DNA of 64,000 bases from G965220075 sp965220075 (GTDB taxonomy: Bacteria > Chloroflexota > UBA11872), in NCBI GenBank assembly GCA_965220075.1, contig OZ244806.1, positions 2,852,001 through 2,916,000 on the forward strand. The letters are read 5' to 3'. Made by a program: the position numbers and the translations under genes. The notes beneath the pieces are model-generated. The model did no database searches. It saw only the letters and a list, made by a program, of their open reading frames with translations, and was not told where the DNA came from. Below, one piece after another: positions 1-9,444 of the stretch (position 1 is the first letter of the stretch; each line of letters opens with the position of its first letter).

Positions 1-1
1 C

Positions 2-697
2 GACCTGAGCTCGCGCGGTCTGGAGTTCATACTGGCGATGCAGGACGAGCAGTCGGGCGGATTCCCCAACGACCGCGGCCCCGACGGCACGCTCAGCGAC
101 GTCATGGACCTTCCCTACACCTGCGGCTGCGGGCTGGCCTGCATCGCCCTGGGCCGGCTGGATGCGGCGCGGCGGGTCTGCCAGTTCCTCGAACGAGTGT
201 GGAACGACCAAGCCCAGACGCCGGAACGCCTGTACTACTCGTTTTCGCGGCGGCAGCAAGCCGTCATCACCACATTCGACGATCGCCAGGCCTTCTGGCA
301 CCTAGTGGAGTCGCAGCGCGCCAAACGGCAGCGCTGGACGGTCGGCGGGCTGGCCGCGGCCTTCCTGTGCCGGCTCTACATGGTTGACCCGGACCCCGCA
401 TACGTGTCGCTAGCCCGCCGCTTCCAAGCGTTCTCGATGCGGAGCACTCCCCGTCAGTTCGATTATCCGCAGGTCTGCAAGAGCGGCTGGGGCGCCGCTC
501 TCCTCTACCAGGTGACCGGTGAGTCGGAGTACGCCGAATGGGCGATCAAGCTGGGCGATTGGTTTGCCGATACGCAGGCCGGCGACGGCTCCTGGGTGTT
601 CGACGATGACGCGACCAAAGGCCAAACGCTGGAACTGACCGCCGAGTTCGTAGCCCACGTGGACTCGATCATCGGCTGCCTGGCCAGCCGGGTGTGA
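2..697 (+). CDS. Alpha/alpha-toroid (six-hairpin-like) protein, 3' part
   Basis: The frame is open from the window edge, so the true start lies upstream; 231 residues are visible. The protein is Trp-, Gly- and Ala-rich with helical pairs and short GGF, GSW and GWG turns, resembling terpenoid-cyclase or six-hairpin glycosidase toroids. Examples are GGFPNDRGPDG near the left end and GDGSWVFDDD near the C-terminus. The closing ELTAEFVAHVDSII segment fits a last barrel helix. The stop overlaps the next start in GTGA, so the two genes are probably co-transcribed and may act on the same carbohydrate or polyol. I cannot name the substrate; the fold call is inference from composition and motif rhythm. 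Confidence 0.6.
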   Translation, partial: DLSSRGLEFILAMQDEQSGGFPNDRGPDGTLSDVMDLPYTCGCGLACIALGRLDAARRVCQFLERVWNDQAQTPERLYYSFSRRQQAVITTFDDRQAFWHLVESQRAKRQRWTVGGLAAAFLCRLYMVDPDPAYVSLARRFQAFSMRSTPRQFDYPQVCKSGWGAALLYQVTGESEYAEWAIKLGDWFADTQAGDGSWVFDDDATKGQTLELTAEFVAHVDSIIGCLASRV

Positions 698-1818
698 CGC
701 CGACCTCGAGCGCGGTCCTGACCGCGCCGGAAACATTCGAGGTTCGCGGCTTCGAGCTTCCCGACACCGGCAACGACGACGGGCTGCTGCGCGTCGAGCT
801 GGCGGGCGTATGCGGCAGCGACGTCCTGCACTGGGGCGGTCACTCGCCGGTTCGGCACAACCTGCCCGCCATCCTGGGACATGAAATCGTGGGCGCCGTG
901 GAGCGCGTGGGTGACCGCGCGGCCCGCCGCTGGGGCGTGACGGACGGTGACCGCGTGATCGTGGAGGCGAGCTTCGGCTGCGGCCTCTGCGAGCTGTGTC
1001 TGCGCGGCCACTACCAGATGTGCGGCCGGGAGCAAGGTTACGGCGGGCGCATTTCGGCGGCCGTCTCACCGCATCTGTGGGGCGCGTTCGGGCGGCATCT
1101 CTACCTGCCGCCGCGCGCCCGCGTTCACCGGATAAGCAGCGCGATATCGGCGGAGGTTGGCGTGGTGATAGGCGCGGTCCTGGCCAACGGCGTGCGCTGG
1201 GTGCAAACGCTGGGCGGGGCCGGAATCGGCGACACGGTGGCGGTCTTTGGACCCGGCCCCCAGGGGCTGGCCGCCGTGATCGCGGCGCACGCGGCGGGCG
1301 CCGCACGGATTCTGATGATCGGTCTGGCCGGGGATCGGGCGCGGCTGGCGTTCGCGCGCGACTGCGGCGCCACCCACACGTTGGTCTTCGACGCTCACAC
1401 GGTCGAAGCCGTTGCCGAGATCACCGGCGGCCACATGGCCGACGTAGTGGTGGACGTGACCGGCAGCTCGGCCTCGCCCCGGGTCGCGGCCGAGGTGGTG
1501 CGGCCGCTGGGGACGCTGGTCATGGCGGGCTCGAGCGCGTCGGCAACCGTCGCGCTGCCTTGGAACGAGCTGGTGCGCAAAGAGGTGCGCGCGCAGGGCG
1601 TGAACAGCCATGACATCGGCGCGGTGCGCGCGGCCATGGCGGTGGCCGAGTCGGGCCGCTACCCGCTCGAGCGCATGGTGACCCACCGCTTCCCGCTGGC
1701 GGCGGCCGATGAGGCGGTGCACTTGATCCGCGACGCGGCCGAAGATCAGAGCGTCATCAAGGCCGTGATCGATCCGGCCTCGGACACGAGCAGTCAGACA
1801 GAGGCCGCCGGCGCCTGA
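694..1818 (+). CDS. Zinc-dependent medium-chain alcohol/polyol dehydrogenase
   Basis: This is a 374-residue MDR-superfamily oxidoreductase that should oxidise an alcohol or polyol with NAD(P)+. GVCGSDVLHW holds the first catalytic zinc ligand (Cys) and GHEIVG the His-Glu pair. CGLCELCLRGHYQMC supplies the four structural-zinc cysteines. A Rossmann glycine motif, GPGPQGLAAV, follows near residue 190. The layout resembles sorbitol or threonine dehydrogenases, but the substrate cannot be fixed from sequence. The GTG start is set by the 4-base GTGA overlap with the upstream toroid gene, which supports a shared operon. Confidence 0.88.
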   Translation: MTPTSSAVLTAPETFEVRGFELPDTGNDDGLLRVELAGVCGSDVLHWGGHSPVRHNLPAILGHEIVGAVERVGDRAARRWGVTDGDRVIVEASFGCGLCELCLRGHYQMCGREQGYGGRISAAVSPHLWGAFGRHLYLPPRARVHRISSAISAEVGVVIGAVLANGVRWVQTLGGAGIGDTVAVFGPGPQGLAAVIAAHAAGAARILMIGLAGDRARLAFARDCGATHTLVFDAHTVEAVAEITGGHMADVVVDVTGSSASPRVAAEVVRPLGTLVMAGSSASATVALPWNELVRKEVRAQGVNSHDIGAVRAAMAVAESGRYPLERMVTHRFPLAAADEAVHLIRDAAEDQSVIKAVIDPASDTSSQTEAAGA

Positions 1819-1841
1819 GCAACGGCTTACGCCCGCGACGC

Positions 1842-4307
1842 TCAGCCTGCGTCCGGGAATCCTTTGCCCCAGCAGGCAACAGTTCCGTCAAAACGGAGAC
1901 CACAGGTGTGCGAGCCCCCGCTGCTGATCGAAGCGAATAGCTCGCCCTCGGGCGGTTCCGATTGTCCCCAGCCGACAACGGTGGTGTAGCCGTAGGAGGT
2001 GTACTTGTCGCCGAGCGCGGCGCCCCAGCAGACCGCGGCGCCGTCCGCCCGCAGGGCGCAGGTGTGGTTGGACCCGCTGCTGATGGTGGCGAACCGTTCA
2101 CCCTCGGGCGGCGACGCCTGGCCATAGTCGCTGTTCCCCCAGCAAACCGGCGAGCCGTCCGCTCGTAGCGCGCAGATGTGGTCGGACCCGCCGCTAATCG
2201 AGGCGAACCGCTCGCCCGTGGGCGGCGATGTTTCGCCATAGTCATCGAGCCCCCAGCAGAGAGGCGTCCCGTCCTGGCGAAGCGCGCAGACGTGAAAGGC
2301 ACCGAAGCTGATTGCCTTGAACTGCTCGCCCGGCTGCAGGGCCGGCTTAATGTTCCGGCCTGGAATTCCGGTAACGTTGCCCCAGCATTCAAAGGTCCCA
2401 TCGCTTCGCAGGCCGCATGTGTCGGCGTCACCGCAACTGATGGCTACAAACTTCTCGTCTCTTGGCGGGAATGCTGCTCCATTCGTATTCTCGCCCCAGC
2501 AGATTGCGGTGCCGTCGGCTCGAAGGCCGCAGGTGTTCGACGTGCCGGTGCTGATGGCCGTGAACCGCTCACCCGCCGGCGGCCATTCCCGGGCAAAGTC
2601 TCCCCAATTCCCCGAGCTCTCCGGCTCGGTCTCGGGATTCCCCCAGCAAACCGTCGAGCCATCCGGACGCAGGCCACAGGTGTAACCCCAGCCGGCGCTG
2701 ACGGAAACGAAGGTCTCGGCGGTGACGTCCTCATAGGTCGTGCGCGCCGGCTCGGGGGTGTCGTAGCCCTTGCCCCAGCAGCTGGGGGAGCCGTCCTGGC
2801 GCAATGCGCAGGTAAAGAACGGGCCGGCGCTGATCGCCGTGAACCGCTCTGCCTCTGGCGGATGCGCCTGGCCATACCACGCCCCATACGATGGTTCGTA
2901 GTTGATACCCCAGCACACCGCCGTGCCGTCCTCGCGCAAGCCGCATGAGTGGGAATGGCCGCCAGTCACCGCCACAAACTGCTCATCCTCTGGTGCCAAA
3001 GCCTGGCCTCTCCCAGAGCCGCCCCAGCACACGGGCAAGCCGTCGTCGCGCAGGGCACACGCGTGCGATTGGCCGCCGCCCAGCGTCACGAATCGCTCAT
3101 GCTCGGGGGGCGTTACCCGGTGGGGGTAACCCGTACCCCAGCACACCGGCGAGCCGTCCGTAGTCAGCGCGCAGGTGCTATCGCCCACACTCTGAATGGA
3201 CGTGAACCGTTCGCCTTCCGGCGGATCCGCTTCGCCGCTGTTCGATCCGCCCCAACAGACGGCCTCGCCGTCGGCCCGCAGGGCGCAGGTGTGAACGAAA
3301 CCGCTGCTGATGGCAACGAAGGACTCGCCATAGGGCGGCAACGCCTGATCGCGATAGCCGGCGTACTGGCCGTCGGGAGTGCGATTGCTGCCCCAGCAGA
3401 TGGCCGCCCCATCCGACGCCCGCAGGGCACAGGTGTGGTTGGCCCCACTGCTGATGGCGCTGAAATTCTCCGGCGGCGGCGTGGCCTCACCGGTCTCGTT
3501 GTCGCCCCAACAGACGGCGGTTCCGTCGTTGCGCAGGGCGCAGACATGGCCGTCGCCGCTGCTGATCGACTTGAATGTTTCACCGCTGACCTCGGTGAAG
3601 GGTTTGTCCTTCGGATACCCGGATCGGTGCCCCGGTCCCTCCCCCCAGCACACCAGCGTCGAGTCCTTGGAGCGCACGCCACACGTGTGGTCCTTGCCAG
3701 CGGTTATGGCTGAGAAGGTTTCGCCATAGGGCGGCCTGGCCTGGCCCAGGTAGTTATAGATGAAGTCGCGGTTCGATCCCCAGCAGACCGCCGTCCCGTC
3801 CTCGGCGCGGATGGCGCACGTATGGGCGCGGCCACTGGCAATGGCGGTGAACCGTTGTCCGGACGGTGGCGATGCCTGCCGGTCCCAGTCGTAGCCCCAA
3901 CAGACGGCGGTCCCGTCGTGGCGCAGCGCGCAGGTATGTTGCGCGCCGCTGCTGATGGCCATGAACCGTTCGTCGGCAGGGGGCGAGGCTTGGCCTTCGT
4001 CGTTTGACCCCCAGCAGACGACGGACCCATCCTCTTGCAGCGCACAGGTGTGCGCATGCCTCAGACCCGGGCCGCTGCTGATGGCGACGAACCGCCCGCC
4101 TTCCGGGGGCGACGCCCCTCCGCGTTCATCGCCCCCCCAGCAGACAGCGGTGCCACCCTCACGCAGGGCACACGTAAACGAGAAGCCGCTGCTCACCGTG
4201 GTGAAGCGTTCGCCCTCAGGCGGCGAGGATTTGCCGTATTCGTCTGAACCCCAGCACACGGGCGTACCGTCAGCGCGCAGCGCGCAGCGCGCAGGCATGT
4301 CCTCCAC
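1842..4307 (-). CDS. RCC1-repeat protein, C-terminal part of a split giant
   Basis: This frame holds about 20 tandem RCC1-like units of roughly 35-45 residues. The core is S-S-G-x-x-H-T-C-A-L-R-x-D-G followed by VCWG and a variable loop ending in PPEGERF. Each unit normally carries two cysteines. There is no signal peptide or proper N-terminus: translation opens in the middle of a repeat (CALRADGTPVCWG). The upstream frame ends within the same repeat, at CALRAAR. A 7-bp tandem duplication at 4271-4294 explains the break, so this is most likely the second half of one roughly 1,890-residue surface protein. Independent translation from the GTG at 4307 seems unlikely because no ribosome site is evident. 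Ligand and role are unknown. Confidence 0.75.
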   Translation of the reverse strand: MEDMPARCALRADGTPVCWGSDEYGKSSPPEGERFTTVSSGFSFTCALREGGTAVCWGGDERGGASPPEGGRFVAISSGPGLRHAHTCALQEDGSVVCWGSNDEGQASPPADERFMAISSGAQHTCALRHDGTAVCWGYDWDRQASPPSGQRFTAIASGRAHTCAIRAEDGTAVCWGSNRDFIYNYLGQARPPYGETFSAITAGKDHTCGVRSKDSTLVCWGEGPGHRSGYPKDKPFTEVSGETFKSISSGDGHVCALRNDGTAVCWGDNETGEATPPPENFSAISSGANHTCALRASDGAAICWGSNRTPDGQYAGYRDQALPPYGESFVAISSGFVHTCALRADGEAVCWGGSNSGEADPPEGERFTSIQSVGDSTCALTTDGSPVCWGTGYPHRVTPPEHERFVTLGGGQSHACALRDDGLPVCWGGSGRGQALAPEDEQFVAVTGGHSHSCGLREDGTAVCWGINYEPSYGAWYGQAHPPEAERFTAISAGPFFTCALRQDGSPSCWGKGYDTPEPARTTYEDVTAETFVSVSAGWGYTCGLRPDGSTVCWGNPETEPESSGNWGDFAREWPPAGERFTAISTGTSNTCGLRADGTAICWGENTNGAAFPPRDEKFVAISCGDADTCGLRSDGTFECWGNVTGIPGRNIKPALQPGEQFKAISFGAFHVCALRQDGTPLCWGLDDYGETSPPTGERFASISGGSDHICALRADGSPVCWGNSDYGQASPPEGERFATISSGSNHTCALRADGAAVCWGAALGDKYTSYGYTTVVGWGQSEPPEGELFASISSGGSHTCGLRFDGTVACWGKGFPDAG

Positions 4308-7300
4308 CGCTGCTAACGGCGGTGAAGGTCTCCCCGTACGGCAGCGACAGCTCGCCGCTCAAGTTGGGGTAGGCGCTGGTTAGTGACCAGCACACGGGGC
4401 GGCCATCCTGGCGCAGGGCACACGTGTGCCCGTAGCCGGGGCCTACGGCGCGGAGGCTCTGCTCGCTGATGATCTGGTAAATCGAGCGCCTGGCCGATGC
4501 AATCGGCGTGTCGTACCCATCTCCCCAGCAGACGGGGCGGCCGTCCTGGCGCAGGCCGCAACTGTGCGCCAACCCGAGGCTGAGGGCCGAGAGCTTTTCG
4601 CCCCGCGGAGCCACTGAGTAGCCGTCACCCCAGCAAACGAGGGTCCCGTCCGACCGCAGTCCGCAGGCGTGAACCTCACCACCGTAAATCGACCTGTACT
4701 GGTCGACACCTGGCGCCCTAACGACGTCATTGTCCTCATCGCCCCAGCAGAACGGGCTGCCATCGGCGTGCAGGGCACAGGTGTGGGCCGCTCCGCTGCT
4801 AATCGCAATGAACTGCGCACCTGCCGGCGGCGACGCCTGCTCCTTGTCGTTCCTGCCCCAGCAGACGGGGTTTCCATCCGCTCGCAGGGCGCAGGTGTGC
4901 GCATGCCCGCTGCTGATGGCGATGAACTGCTCACCGTCCGGCGGCAGTGCCTGGCCGTAGTCGTTCCGACCCCAGCAAACCGGCGTGCCGTCAGACCGCA
5001 GAGCGCAGGTGTGCGCCCAGCCGCTGCTGATGGCCACGAACGTCTCGCTCGCGGGCGGCGCGGTGCGACCTTGCGCCGGGTCGCCCCAGCAGATGGGCGC
5101 GCCGTCGGGGCGCAGGGCGCAGACATGCCGCTCGCCGCTGCTGAGGGCGACGAACCGCTCGCCCGCAGGCGGCGACGCCTGGCCGTAGTCATCGATGCCC
5201 CAGCACAGCGGGGCGCCGTCCGGATCGAGCGCGCAGGTGAACCGATTGCCGTTGCTTATCGATGTGAGGAACCGGTCGCTTACAGCCTCGAAGCCGCGGC
5301 CGCCGATAGATTCGGGGACCTGTCGCCCGGGGCTCGTGTGCAGGCAGCCGGAGGAGCCGTCCTCAAGGCGTCCGCAGGAGTGCAAATCACCACCGCTCAC
5401 GAACGATATTGAACGGCCCCCGTGGATGCGGACCTCGGCGTCGATGCTCCGACTCGAGGGATTGAAGCGCCAGCAGACGTGTGTGCCGTCCGCGTGGAGC
5501 CCACACGTAAAGTCCGAGCCACTGCTCAAAGCCACGAATCGCTCACCGGGTGGAGGGGAGGCTTGGCCGCGGTCAACGCGGGGATCAGCAGCGCCCCAGC
5601 ATATGGGGGTGCCGTCCGCCCGCAGCGCGCAGGTGTGGTCGTGCCCGCTGCTGATGGCCACGAACCGCTCATCTGGCGGCGGCGCGGCCTGGCCGTGCGA
5701 CGACCAGGAATAGCCGGCTTCCCAGCAGACCGGCGAACCGTCCTGACGCAGCCCGCAGCCGTGGGAATCACCCAAGCTGATGGCCTTGAACGTTTCACCC
5801 TCGGGCGGCTGGCCGCTGTAGGAGCGGCTGCTGGAGCACAGGAGGCTCCCGTCGGCGCGTAGCGCACAGAAACCAAACCAGCCGCTGGAGATCGCAACAA
5901 ATCGCTGCTCGCCCAGCAACTCCGCACTCTCATCCCCGGTCGAACCGCCCCAACAGACGGCGGTGCCGTCCTCACGTAGCGCGCAGGTGTGCTTCCAGCC
6001 GCTGCTCAGGGCAATGAATCCATCTCCAGCGGGCGGCGAGGCCTGGCGCTCGTCGTCCACACCCCAACAGACGACCGAGCCGTCCAGGCGGATGCCGCAG
6101 GTGTGCTCCCAACCGCTGCTCAGGGATGCGAACTTCTCGCCGGGCGGGGGCGATGACCGGCCATAGCCATCGTCGCCCCAGCACCAGGCCGTCCCATCGC
6201 CGTCGATGCCGCAGACGTGTCTCCCACCGCTGCTAATGGATCGCAGCGGAACATCGGGCCCAGACAGCTTGGGCGGGTACGTCTCAGGCCCCACGAAGCG
6301 CTCGCCTTCGGGTGGCGACGATTGGCCAAATTCGTCGCTGCCCCAGCACACGAGCGCTCCGTCATCTCGGCGGATGCCGCAGGTGTGTTCCAGGCCGCTG
6401 CTGATCGCGGCGAATATCTGCCGTTCCGGTGGTGGATCGACATGGCCCCAGCACACCGCGGTGCCGCCGGCCCATAGTCCGCAGCCGCCAAAGCCGCGGC
6501 TGTCACGCCCACTAATGGCAATGAACCGATTACGACTGGGCGGGTATTGGTTGCCGTAGACCTCGTCCGACCGCTCGCCGCCCCAGCAGATCGGCGAACC
6601 GTCTTGCTTCAGACCGCAGGTGTAGCCGTCGGCGCTGTCCAAAACGACCAACGGGTTTTCAGGCGGCGCTTCCCACTCCCCCGAGTTGTACTCGGGCCCC
6701 CAGCAGGCGCCGGATCCGTCTTCACGCAGCCCGCAGGTGTGGAAGGAGCCGCTGCTGATGGACGCGAAGCGTTCGCCCTCGGGCGGCGTGGCCTGGCCTG
6801 AGTTGTCGTTTCCCCAGCAAACAGCCGTGCCATCCTCGCGGAGTCCGCAGGTGTGCGCGCCCCCGCTGCTGATGGCGACAAAGACCGCACCTTCCGGCGG
6901 AGACCCTTGGCCGTGCCCCCGGGGCTCGTCAGGCGAGTCAGCGCCCCAGCACACCGCGGTTCCGTTCTGACGCAAGCCACAGGTGTGGAATCCGCCGCTG
7001 TCGATGGCCACAAACCGCTCACCCTCGGGCGGCACGATCTGGCCCAAGCCAAATTGCCCAAAGCCGGGCCGTTCAGCGTCCGGTCCGGCGCCCCAGCACA
7101 CGGGTTCGCCGTTGGCGCGCAGCGCACAGGTGTGGAAGTTGCCGCTGCTCACGGCCATGAACCGCTCACCGGGGGGCGGAGTGGTTGCGGCCGCCGTTGG
7201 CACAAACGCGTCGGCTGGCGGCGTCGAGCCTGAGGCGGCCACGGTTGGCAGTGGCGCGGCTGGCGGCGTCGAGCTTGAGGCGGCCACGGTTGGCAGTGGC

Positions 7301-7530
7301 GCGGCTGGCGGCGTCGAGCTTGGGGCGGCCACGGTTGGCAGTGGCGCGGGTGGCAGCGTCGAGCTTGGGGCGGCCACGGTTGGCAGTGGCGCGAGAGGCG
7401 GCGTGAAGGCCTCCTCCTGAAGCGCGGACTGCACGGCAAAGCCGAGCACCGTTGCAAGCAATGCCACGGCCAGCCCGACGGTCCACAGCCGCCGCCGCCC
7501 CTGGTCCTGGGTCAAGCGTCGCGCCCGCAC
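4270..7530 (-). CDS. Membrane-anchored RCC1-repeat surface protein, N-terminal part
   Basis: A basic N-terminus (RARRLTQDQGRRRLW) is followed by one hydrophobic segment (about residues 20-35), then a Pro/Ala/Thr/Ser linker of four 15-residue repeats. About 23 RCC1-like units follow, with the CALR-x-DG / VCWG pattern. The layout fits an N-terminally anchored, exported beta-propeller array with a stalk. I prefer the GTG at 7530 because GGAG lies 8 bases upstream; the in-frame GTG at 7539 overlaps that GGAG. Several units are degenerate (for example LLCSSSR, VCWRFN and SGCLHT). The frame stops prematurely at CALRAAR where an extra heptamer shifts it, and the next frame resumes the same repeat. 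Paired cysteines suggest disulfides outside the cell, which is inference. Confidence 0.78.
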   Translation of the reverse strand: MRARRLTQDQGRRRLWTVGLAVALLATVLGFAVQSALQEEAFTPPLAPLPTVAAPSSTLPPAPLPTVAAPSSTPPAAPLPTVAASSSTPPAAPLPTVAASGSTPPADAFVPTAAATTPPPGERFMAVSSGNFHTCALRANGEPVCWGAGPDAERPGFGQFGLGQIVPPEGERFVAIDSGGFHTCGLRQNGTAVCWGADSPDEPRGHGQGSPPEGAVFVAISSGGAHTCGLREDGTAVCWGNDNSGQATPPEGERFASISSGSFHTCGLREDGSGACWGPEYNSGEWEAPPENPLVVLDSADGYTCGLKQDGSPICWGGERSDEVYGNQYPPSRNRFIAISGRDSRGFGGCGLWAGGTAVCWGHVDPPPERQIFAAISSGLEHTCGIRRDDGALVCWGSDEFGQSSPPEGERFVGPETYPPKLSGPDVPLRSISSGGRHVCGIDGDGTAWCWGDDGYGRSSPPPGEKFASLSSGWEHTCGIRLDGSVVCWGVDDERQASPPAGDGFIALSSGWKHTCALREDGTAVCWGGSTGDESAELLGEQRFVAISSGWFGFCALRADGSLLCSSSRSYSGQPPEGETFKAISLGDSHGCGLRQDGSPVCWEAGYSWSSHGQAAPPPDERFVAISSGHDHTCALRADGTPICWGAADPRVDRGQASPPPGERFVALSSGSDFTCGLHADGTHVCWRFNPSSRSIDAEVRIHGGRSISFVSGGDLHSCGRLEDGSSGCLHTSPGRQVPESIGGRGFEAVSDRFLTSISNGNRFTCALDPDGAPLCWGIDDYGQASPPAGERFVALSSGERHVCALRPDGAPICWGDPAQGRTAPPASETFVAISSGWAHTCALRSDGTPVCWGRNDYGQALPPDGEQFIAISSGHAHTCALRADGNPVCWGRNDKEQASPPAGAQFIAISSGAAHTCALHADGSPFCWGDEDNDVVRAPGVDQYRSIYGGEVHACGLRSDGTLVCWGDGYSVAPRGEKLSALSLGLAHSCGLRQDGRPVCWGDGYDTPIASARRSIYQIISEQSLRAVGPGYGHTCALRQDGRPVCWSLTSAYPNLSGELSLPYGETFTAVSSGGGHACALRAAR
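4271..4294 (+). repeat. Heptamer CAGCGCG, three tandem copies, at the frameshift
   Basis: Plus-strand CAGCGCG occurs three times in a row (4271-4277, 4278-4284, 4285-4291), followed by CAG. On the coding minus strand two copies would encode A-C-A-L-R-A-D-G, as in the other repeat units. The third copy adds 7 bases, turns the frame into ALRAAR and creates a TGA stop. Loss of one copy would restore the full-length reading frame. Confidence 0.9.
7209..7399 (-). repeat. 45-bp minisatellite coding for a Pro/Ala stalk
   Basis: Four near-identical 45-bp units have the same phase (the motif GCGGCCACGG starts at 7235, 7280, 7325 and 7370). Each encodes 15 residues of the type PLPTVAAxSSTPPAA. They form the linker between the membrane anchor and the RCC1 array. 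The unit length is a multiple of 3, so copy-number change would alter stalk length without breaking the frame. Confidence 0.9.
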
Positions 7531-7811
7531 CTTGGGCACTCCTACGACTATGTCCCTTCTGGGATACTACGCGGTCCACTCCCTATCCGTTCCCTACACG
7601 CCGCCAGGATTGCGGCAATCGAGCTTGGCGCCACCCTGGCCTCGGGCGTGCCGCGCGGCGCGCTTGCCGCCAATCGGGCGTGCCATAGTGGGCGACTCGC
7701 AGCGCCAGGGCGAGCTCGAACACAGTCGTCATCTCATCGACATGAACCGTTGCGGTAATCGTGGGCGGCGCACCCGGATACGGTTCACACGCGCTAGCGA
7801 ATGGGACCGCA

Positions 7812-9311
7812 ATGTCCAACTCGTGGGTAGCTTTCGTCTTCCTCGCCTACTTCGCCATGTTGATCGGCATAGCGGTGATAGGCGCCCGCAAGATACGGGA
7901 CATGTCGGACTACGTTCTGGCTGGCAGGCGGCTGGGCAGTTTTACCGCGGCCCTGAGCGCCGGATCGTCGACTACCAGCGCCTGGACGATGCTCGCGCTC
8001 CCCGCGCTGGCGTTCACCAGCGGGGCATTAGGGATATGGGTCCCGGCTGGCGCCGCGATCGGCGTCTGGTTGAGCTGGACGCTCCTGGCCAAGAGGCTTC
8101 GCCGCTACACCACGGAAGCGAACAACGTCCTGACCATCCCGGAGTTCTTCGAGGTCCGGTTTGGAGATACATCCGGAACCCTGCGGACGCTGACGGCATT
8201 TATCACGATCTTCTTCGTGATCTTCTACGTAAGCTCCGGTCTGGTGGGCGGCTCAAAGCTGCTCGAGACGATATTCGGGATTGAAGCGACCACGGGAGTC
8301 CTGCTAACGCTTGTTGCCATCGCTTCCTACACGCTGATCGGCGGATTCCTGGCGGTATCCAGGACGGACGTGTTTCAGGCGCTGCTAATGCTGGTCAGCC
8401 TTCTGATCATGACTGCCACCTTGACCATTTCGACGGGAAACCCGTTCGCAGGAATAACAGGCGAATCCCCAGGATTCCTGAATCCGTTTACCGACAATAG
8501 CGGCACTCCGATCAGCTTCACTTTCGTCCTCTCGGCAGCGGGATGGACTTTCGGGGCCTTTGGCGCTCAAAGGATCCTGCAGCGCTTCATGGCGGTGGAG
8601 CGCGAGGATCGGATCCCTCGGAGCCGCAACATGTCCGCCGTCTGGCTGGTGGCCGTTTACGGTCTTGCCATAGCACTGGGACTGCTCGCCCGCCCGGCCC
8701 TATCCGAAGTGGGCCTGTTGCCGGCGGTTACCGACGCCGAGCGCATCTTCCTATTGGTGAGCGAGGTTTTCTTTCATCCCGTAGTGACGGGGCTGCTCCT
8801 GACAGCGGTGATCGCGGCGGTGATGAGCACGGCGGACTCACAGTTGCTGCTGGCGTCGGCCGTGGCCACCGACGACCTGCCGTACATCAAGAGCTTCGCT
8901 TACGGAATGACGGCCAATGCGCGGGTCTGGCTGGGCCGGCTGCTGCTGGTGGTCATAGGCTGCATCGCGGCGGCGATCGCCATCCTCTACCCGGAATCCA
9001 TCTTCGACCTGGTCAGCTACGCATGGGGCGGGATGGGTGCGGCGTTTGGGCCGGTCATGATCCTGGCGCTGTTTTGGCGCAGGTTCAACTTCCGGGGAGC
9101 TGCCGCGTCCATCCTCGCCGGCACAGCGGTCGCCACCTTCTGGGCATACCTGGACGGCGGTCCCTCAGGGCTATGGGACATCCAGCCCGCCACGCCGGGC
9201 TTTCTGATCGCCACGTTGGTGGCCATCGTCGTCTCGCTCCTCACGCGGAAGCCATCTCGCGAAGTGGTGGCTCTCTTCGACAAGGTCAACTCCGATAGGA
9301 GGCGTCTATGA
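7812..9311 (+). CDS. Sodium:solute symporter (SSS family, PutP-like)
   Basis: This is a roughly 499-residue, highly hydrophobic protein that should import a small solute with Na+. The N-terminal helix is followed by the family signature region MSDYVLAGRRLGS and SAGSSTTSAWTML, where SSS transporters place Na+ and substrate contacts. Later segments TADSQLLLASAVATDD and YAWGGMGAAFGPV match the conserved C-terminal half of the PutP branch. I start at the ATG at 7812 because the protein then begins just before the first membrane helix. The GTG at 7761 would add 17 non-membrane residues. The substrate could be proline, pantothenate or another organic acid and is not resolved. Confidence 0.9.
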   Translation: MSNSWVAFVFLAYFAMLIGIAVIGARKIRDMSDYVLAGRRLGSFTAALSAGSSTTSAWTMLALPALAFTSGALGIWVPAGAAIGVWLSWTLLAKRLRRYTTEANNVLTIPEFFEVRFGDTSGTLRTLTAFITIFFVIFYVSSGLVGGSKLLETIFGIEATTGVLLTLVAIASYTLIGGFLAVSRTDVFQALLMLVSLLIMTATLTISTGNPFAGITGESPGFLNPFTDNSGTPISFTFVLSAAGWTFGAFGAQRILQRFMAVEREDRIPRSRNMSAVWLVAVYGLAIALGLLARPALSEVGLLPAVTDAERIFLLVSEVFFHPVVTGLLLTAVIAAVMSTADSQLLLASAVATDDLPYIKSFAYGMTANARVWLGRLLLVVIGCIAAAIAILYPESIFDLVSYAWGGMGAAFGPVMILALFWRRFNFRGAAASILAGTAVATFWAYLDGGPSGLWDIQPATPGFLIATLVAIVVSLLTRKPSREVVALFDKVNSDRRRL

Positions 9312-9444
9312 CCCAGCCATCGCGTGAAGCATTGAATCAGATGTCGTCTTTACGACGCTTGCAACACATACCCGCCGGACGACAGTCATCAGAGCCCGCT
9401 AGCCGCGACTTCTCGCAAGGCCCTCCACTAAGATGTTCCCCTAG

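Noticed and set aside
2178..7233. Many long open frames on the plus strand and other frames across the RCC1 region
   Set aside because: They mirror the high-GC repeat code of the minus-strand gene and repeat the same shadow peptides; no independent support.
1842..7530. Possible CRISPR-like array because of many regularly spaced similar units
   Set aside because: The units are degenerate, vary in spacing and are translated RCC1 repeats; no constant repeat with unique spacers and no cas genes are present.
9308..9440. Small plus-strand frame starting in ATGA overlap with the symporter stop
   Set aside because: It has no recognisable motif, runs into the IS element, and ends after about 60 codons when the element is removed in silico; coding evidence is too weak.
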